Origin: Alphaproteobacteria bacterium
GTDB lineage: Bacteria > Pseudomonadota > Alphaproteobacteria > G02398745 > G023898745
Assembly: GCA_027366195.1 (NCBI GenBank)
Contig: DAHXKW010000109.1
Location: forward strand, 1 to 8,408
Direction: 5' to 3'
DNA: 8,408 nt
The notes beneath the pieces are model-generated. The model made no database searches and was not told the origin of the DNA. It saw only the letters and a program-made list of their open reading frames with translations. How positions within the stretch are numbered: position 1 is the stretch's first letter; each line of letters starts with the position of its first letter. The translations under genes and the position numbers were made by a program. Shown piece by piece: positions 6,547 to 8,408 of this stretch.

Positions 6547-7452
6547 TTAGTCACTAAGAGCCTTTTTTATCACATCTGTATTATGGTGAATCATATCAAT
6601 GTAGGTGGGGCATGGCCCGTCTGGTTCTGATAAGCTATCAGCATATAAAACCCCACCTATCCTCGTATTCGTTTCTTGCGCCAATTGTTTCACAGCAGCG
6701 CTATTCGATAAATTTTCTAAGAACAAGGCCCTAACCCCCCGTTCTTTTATGACTCTTACTAAATTTGCCATACGAACAGCCGAAATCTCTTCTTCCGTAC
6801 TAATTCCTTGTGGGGAGACAAATTGTATTCCATATGTTTTACCATAATACCAAAAGGCATCATGTGTCGTAATAGCTGTTCGATTTTTAAGATCTTTAAA
6901 CTGATCCAGTACCCATTGATTTAAAATCATTAGTTCTTTTATAAGACTTTGGTAATTTTTTTCGATAATCTCTGCAAATTGAGAATAAACTTTTTTAAAA
7001 CCAATACGCATATTGGTCACATAAACCATTGCATTCTTCACATCATGCCAAGCATGCGGATCAAACAAATCTGGATTGTTGACTCGTCTCAAAGGAATAA
7101 CTCCTTTTGAAGCAACAACCAATTCTCCTTTCACATGCTCTTTACAGGCTTTAAACCAATGTTCAAAATCCAAACCATTAATCACGGTGACATCTGCATT
7201 TTTAAACAACACAAAAATCTTAGGGTGTGGATGGAAACTATGAGGATCTTGATTACAATCAATAAGCGTATGAATTTTAACTTCCGGAACACCTTGCAAC
7301 AACTGCTTTGCGAAATCTTCTAATATCGTAAAAACAACCACAACGTTTTTTTGCTTAGGGTTTGCGGCAAAATAATTAGGAGATCGAAATCCTAAAAATA
7401 TAATACACACAACAACAATACTTAAAAAAATAAAAAATCTACTGATACGCAC
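6547..7452 (-). CDS. Zinc/manganese ABC transporter substrate-binding protein (ZnuA/TroA-like)
   Basis: This 301-aa periplasmic solute-binding protein belongs to the metal-binding cluster A-I family. An N-terminal hydrophobic segment (about 6-21) is a signal peptide or anchor. It has no lipobox, and the likely cleavage area near FAA (28-30) is not a clean AxA site. The probable metal ligands are H71 (DPHSFHP), H133 (DPHAWHD), H197 (THDAFWYYGKTYG) and D272 (YADSLSEPDGP). Histidine rather than glutamate at the third position fits ZnuA/TroA more than the Mn-specific PsaA/MntC type, so zinc is the first guess and manganese remains possible. The His-rich loop of E. coli ZnuA is absent. GISTEEEISA (216-225) is typical of the family. 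The start is GTG with a good ribosome-binding site. No permease or ATPase gene is adjacent, so its partners must be encoded elsewhere. I leave the symbol blank because the metal is unproven. Confidence 0.9.
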   Translation of the reverse strand: MRISRFFIFLSIVVVCIIFLGFRSPNYFAANPKQKNVVVVFTILEDFAKQLLQGVPEVKIHTLIDCNQDPHSFHPHPKIFVLFKNADVTVINGLDFEHWFKACKEHVKGELVVASKGVIPLRRVNNPDLFDPHAWHDVKNAMVYVTNMRIGFKKVYSQFAEIIEKNYQSLIKELMILNQWVLDQFKDLKNRTAITTHDAFWYYGKTYGIQFVSPQGISTEEEISAVRMANLVRVIKERGVRALFLENLSNSAAVKQLAQETNTRIGGVLYADSLSEPDGPCPTYIDMIHHNTDVIKKALSD

Positions 7453-7458
7453 TAAAAA

Positions 7459-7465
7459 CCCTCTC
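7459..7465 (-). promoter_or_regulatory. Ribosome-binding site of the metal-binding protein gene
   Basis: On the minus strand GAGAGGG lies 6 nt before the GTG at 7452. It supports that non-ATG start. Further upstream a TTGACT -35-like hexamer (7503-7508) is present, but no convincing -10 follows at the proper distance, so I do not call a promoter for this gene. Confidence 0.6.
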
Positions 7466-7514
7466 TTAATATCCTTTCTATGGTGTCTAAAGTTTCATTA
7501 AAAGTCAAAAGGCG

Positions 7515-7523
7515 TGTTATATT
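7515..7523 (+). promoter_or_regulatory. Candidate extended -10 promoter for the heparinase-like gene
   Basis: TGTTATATT forms an extended -10 (TGn followed by TATATT), about 33 nt before the ATG at 7556. The -35 region (TTTCAT near 7494) is poor. The hexamer is the only reasonable + strand candidate in the 103-bp divergent gap. Confidence 0.3.
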
Positions 7524-7555
7524 TACGTTAGAAAAGACGGTAGGCAAAGCGACAT

Positions 7556-8398
7556 ATGCTGCAAAAAAAGTTACGCAAATTATGTGAAAAAACATACCTT
7601 TACCGTCTTAGTCTTATTGGCAAAGAAGACCTAACCCTTAATAATTTATTTCCAGATCCTTGGCCACCCCAAGTTACCTTAGACATTAACCAATTAAGAA
7701 CCCTTTTAAACCACCAACAAGATGCTTTTTGGGATATTCCTTACTTTGCCAGTTTTGAATGGATTCGCGATTTAAAAACAAGCCAAGACCTATCTATTCG
7801 GTCTCACATCAGAGATATCATATTGTTTTGGATTTATTCCAACCAACGTTTTTTTTCCTTATCTTGGTCTCGCTTGCCTTGGCGCCCAGACATTGTTGGC
7901 CTTAGAATATGGAACACTTTAGCTTTATTTGATTTTTACGGAACCAGCGGACCTGAAAATTTTAAACAAACTGTAATTAAAAGTGTTACCCAGCAATACA
8001 AACAACTAACGCGCAGCTGGAATGACTTTGACGATCCTCTTATCCAGTTTAAAGCCATTAAGGGCATCATAGGCTTTTTATGTTCAACTAAAAGGATATC
8101 TTATCAGAGCGTAGATTACTGGCAAGAACAATTAATGCATGCAATTGAAAAACAAATCTTAGCAGATGGTGGGCATAAAAGCCGCAATCCTAGAATTTTA
8201 CTATTCTTTTTACGTGACTTGATTGATATCCGCGGTATATTAACAAAACATAATATTGATGCCCAAGAAATATCCAAAATAATCAACCAAGTGGCGCCTG
8301 TTGTACGTTTGTTCCGCCATGGAGACGGACGATTAGCTCAATTTAATGGCTTTAAACTGGATAAGAGGATCGTCAAAGTCATTCCAGCTGCGCGTTAG
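7556..8398 (+). CDS. Heparinase II/III-family protein, N-terminal region only (truncated or interrupted)
   Basis: The 280-aa product matches the N-terminal, alpha-helical half of alphaproteobacterial heparinase II/III-family proteins, uncharacterised putative polysaccharide lyases. Family signatures are SFEWIRDL (66-73), WRPDIVGLRIWNTLALFDFY (109-128), the QILADGGHKSRNP block (200-212), LRDLIDIRGIL (219-229) and RLFRHGDGRLAQFNG (251-265). In the family this last block is followed by some 250 more residues forming the beta-sandwich heparinase II/III domain. Here a TAG occurs 15 codons after FNG, at 8396-8398, ten bases before the window ends. A frameshift, a nonsense mutation or a genuinely split gene are all possible; neither alternative frame over 8350-8408 gives a recognisable continuation. 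The ATG has only a weak GTAGG at 11 nt. Function, if any, is unlikely to be complete lyase activity. Confidence 0.75.
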   Translation: MLQKKLRKLCEKTYLYRLSLIGKEDLTLNNLFPDPWPPQVTLDINQLRTLLNHQQDAFWDIPYFASFEWIRDLKTSQDLSIRSHIRDIILFWIYSNQRFFSLSWSRLPWRPDIVGLRIWNTLALFDFYGTSGPENFKQTVIKSVTQQYKQLTRSWNDFDDPLIQFKAIKGIIGFLCSTKRISYQSVDYWQEQLMHAIEKQILADGGHKSRNPRILLFFLRDLIDIRGILTKHNIDAQEISKIINQVAPVVRLFRHGDGRLAQFNGFKLDKRIVKVIPAAR

Positions 8399-8408
8399 TT
8401 GTTTGTAT

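Noticed and set aside
6543..6570. A terminator between trcR and the convergent metal-binding protein gene, suggested by a run of six T residues at about 6563.
   Set aside because: No stable stem precedes the T run on the + strand. On the - strand only a 4-bp TTAG/CTAA stem exists, too weak to call.
7511..7530. A TGTTATAT half-site in the gap upstream of the metal-binding protein gene, resembling half of an alphaproteobacterial Zur palindrome.
   Set aside because: The second half (TTACGTTA) does not match TATAACA, so there is no palindrome, and the same bases serve as the only plausible -10 of the other gene.
8340..8408. A frameshift rescuing the heparinase C-terminal domain in another frame.
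   Set aside because: The +1 frame is open to the window end and the +2 frame is open after early stops, but neither reads like the family's continuation. Too little sequence remains to decide.
1..8408. Mobile element, CRISPR, tRNA/rRNA, riboswitch, toxin-antitoxin or defence system.
   Set aside because: Nearly all bases belong to recognisable housekeeping or transport genes. The two larger gaps (148 and 103 bp) show no repeats of that kind, no cloverleaf and no conserved aptamer that I can recognise.

Overview
The window reads as an ordinary chromosomal segment of an AT-rich alphaproteobacterium. The strongest lineage marker is a TrcR (DUF1013) gene, a family I know only from Alphaproteobacteria. 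An alphaproteobacterial-type heparinase II/III N-terminal region, an hslV-hslU pair and an alphaproteobacterial-style FtsW point the same way. The low GC, very short intergenic gaps, frequent GTG starts and a dispersed division cluster suggest a reduced, possibly host-associated lineage such as Holosporales or Rickettsiales relatives. That placement is inference; no rRNA or other decisive marker is present.

Layout: (1) The 3' end of hslV overlaps the start of hslU by one base on the + strand. Together they encode the peptidase and the AAA+ unfoldase of the HslUV (ClpYQ) protease. (2) Nine bases beyond hslU, a three-gene operon mrp-ftsW-murG ends on the - strand. Its reading frames overlap at both junctions. 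Mrp is an Fe-S carrier ATPase, FtsW is the divisome SEDS glycosyltransferase, and MurG makes lipid II. (3) A 148-bp divergent intergenic region carries a good extended -10 promoter for mrp. (4) On the + strand a 12-TM MFS transporter is followed after one base by trcR, a cell-cycle transcription regulator. (5) Three bases beyond trcR, a convergent gene encodes a ZnuA/TroA-like metal-binding protein with no permease or ATPase partner nearby. (6) A 103-bp divergent gap leads to a + strand ORF matching only the N-terminal part of alphaproteobacterial heparinase II/III-family proteins. It stops at codon 281, ten bases before the window ends.

Functionally the genes fall into protein quality control (hslVU), septal peptidoglycan synthesis (ftsW, murG), Fe-S cluster delivery (mrp), cell-cycle transcription (trcR), and transport (MFS, metal-binding protein). 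I see no mobile element, CRISPR array, RNA gene, toxin-antitoxin pair, defence cassette or other evident new system. The observations worth checking are local: a possibly broken heparinase gene, an atypical HslU Walker A loop, gene junctions where a ribosome-binding site is built into the upstream gene's last codons, a detached ftsW-murG pair led by mrp, and a tight MFS-trcR pairing. There is no gene-free stretch longer than 300 bases.
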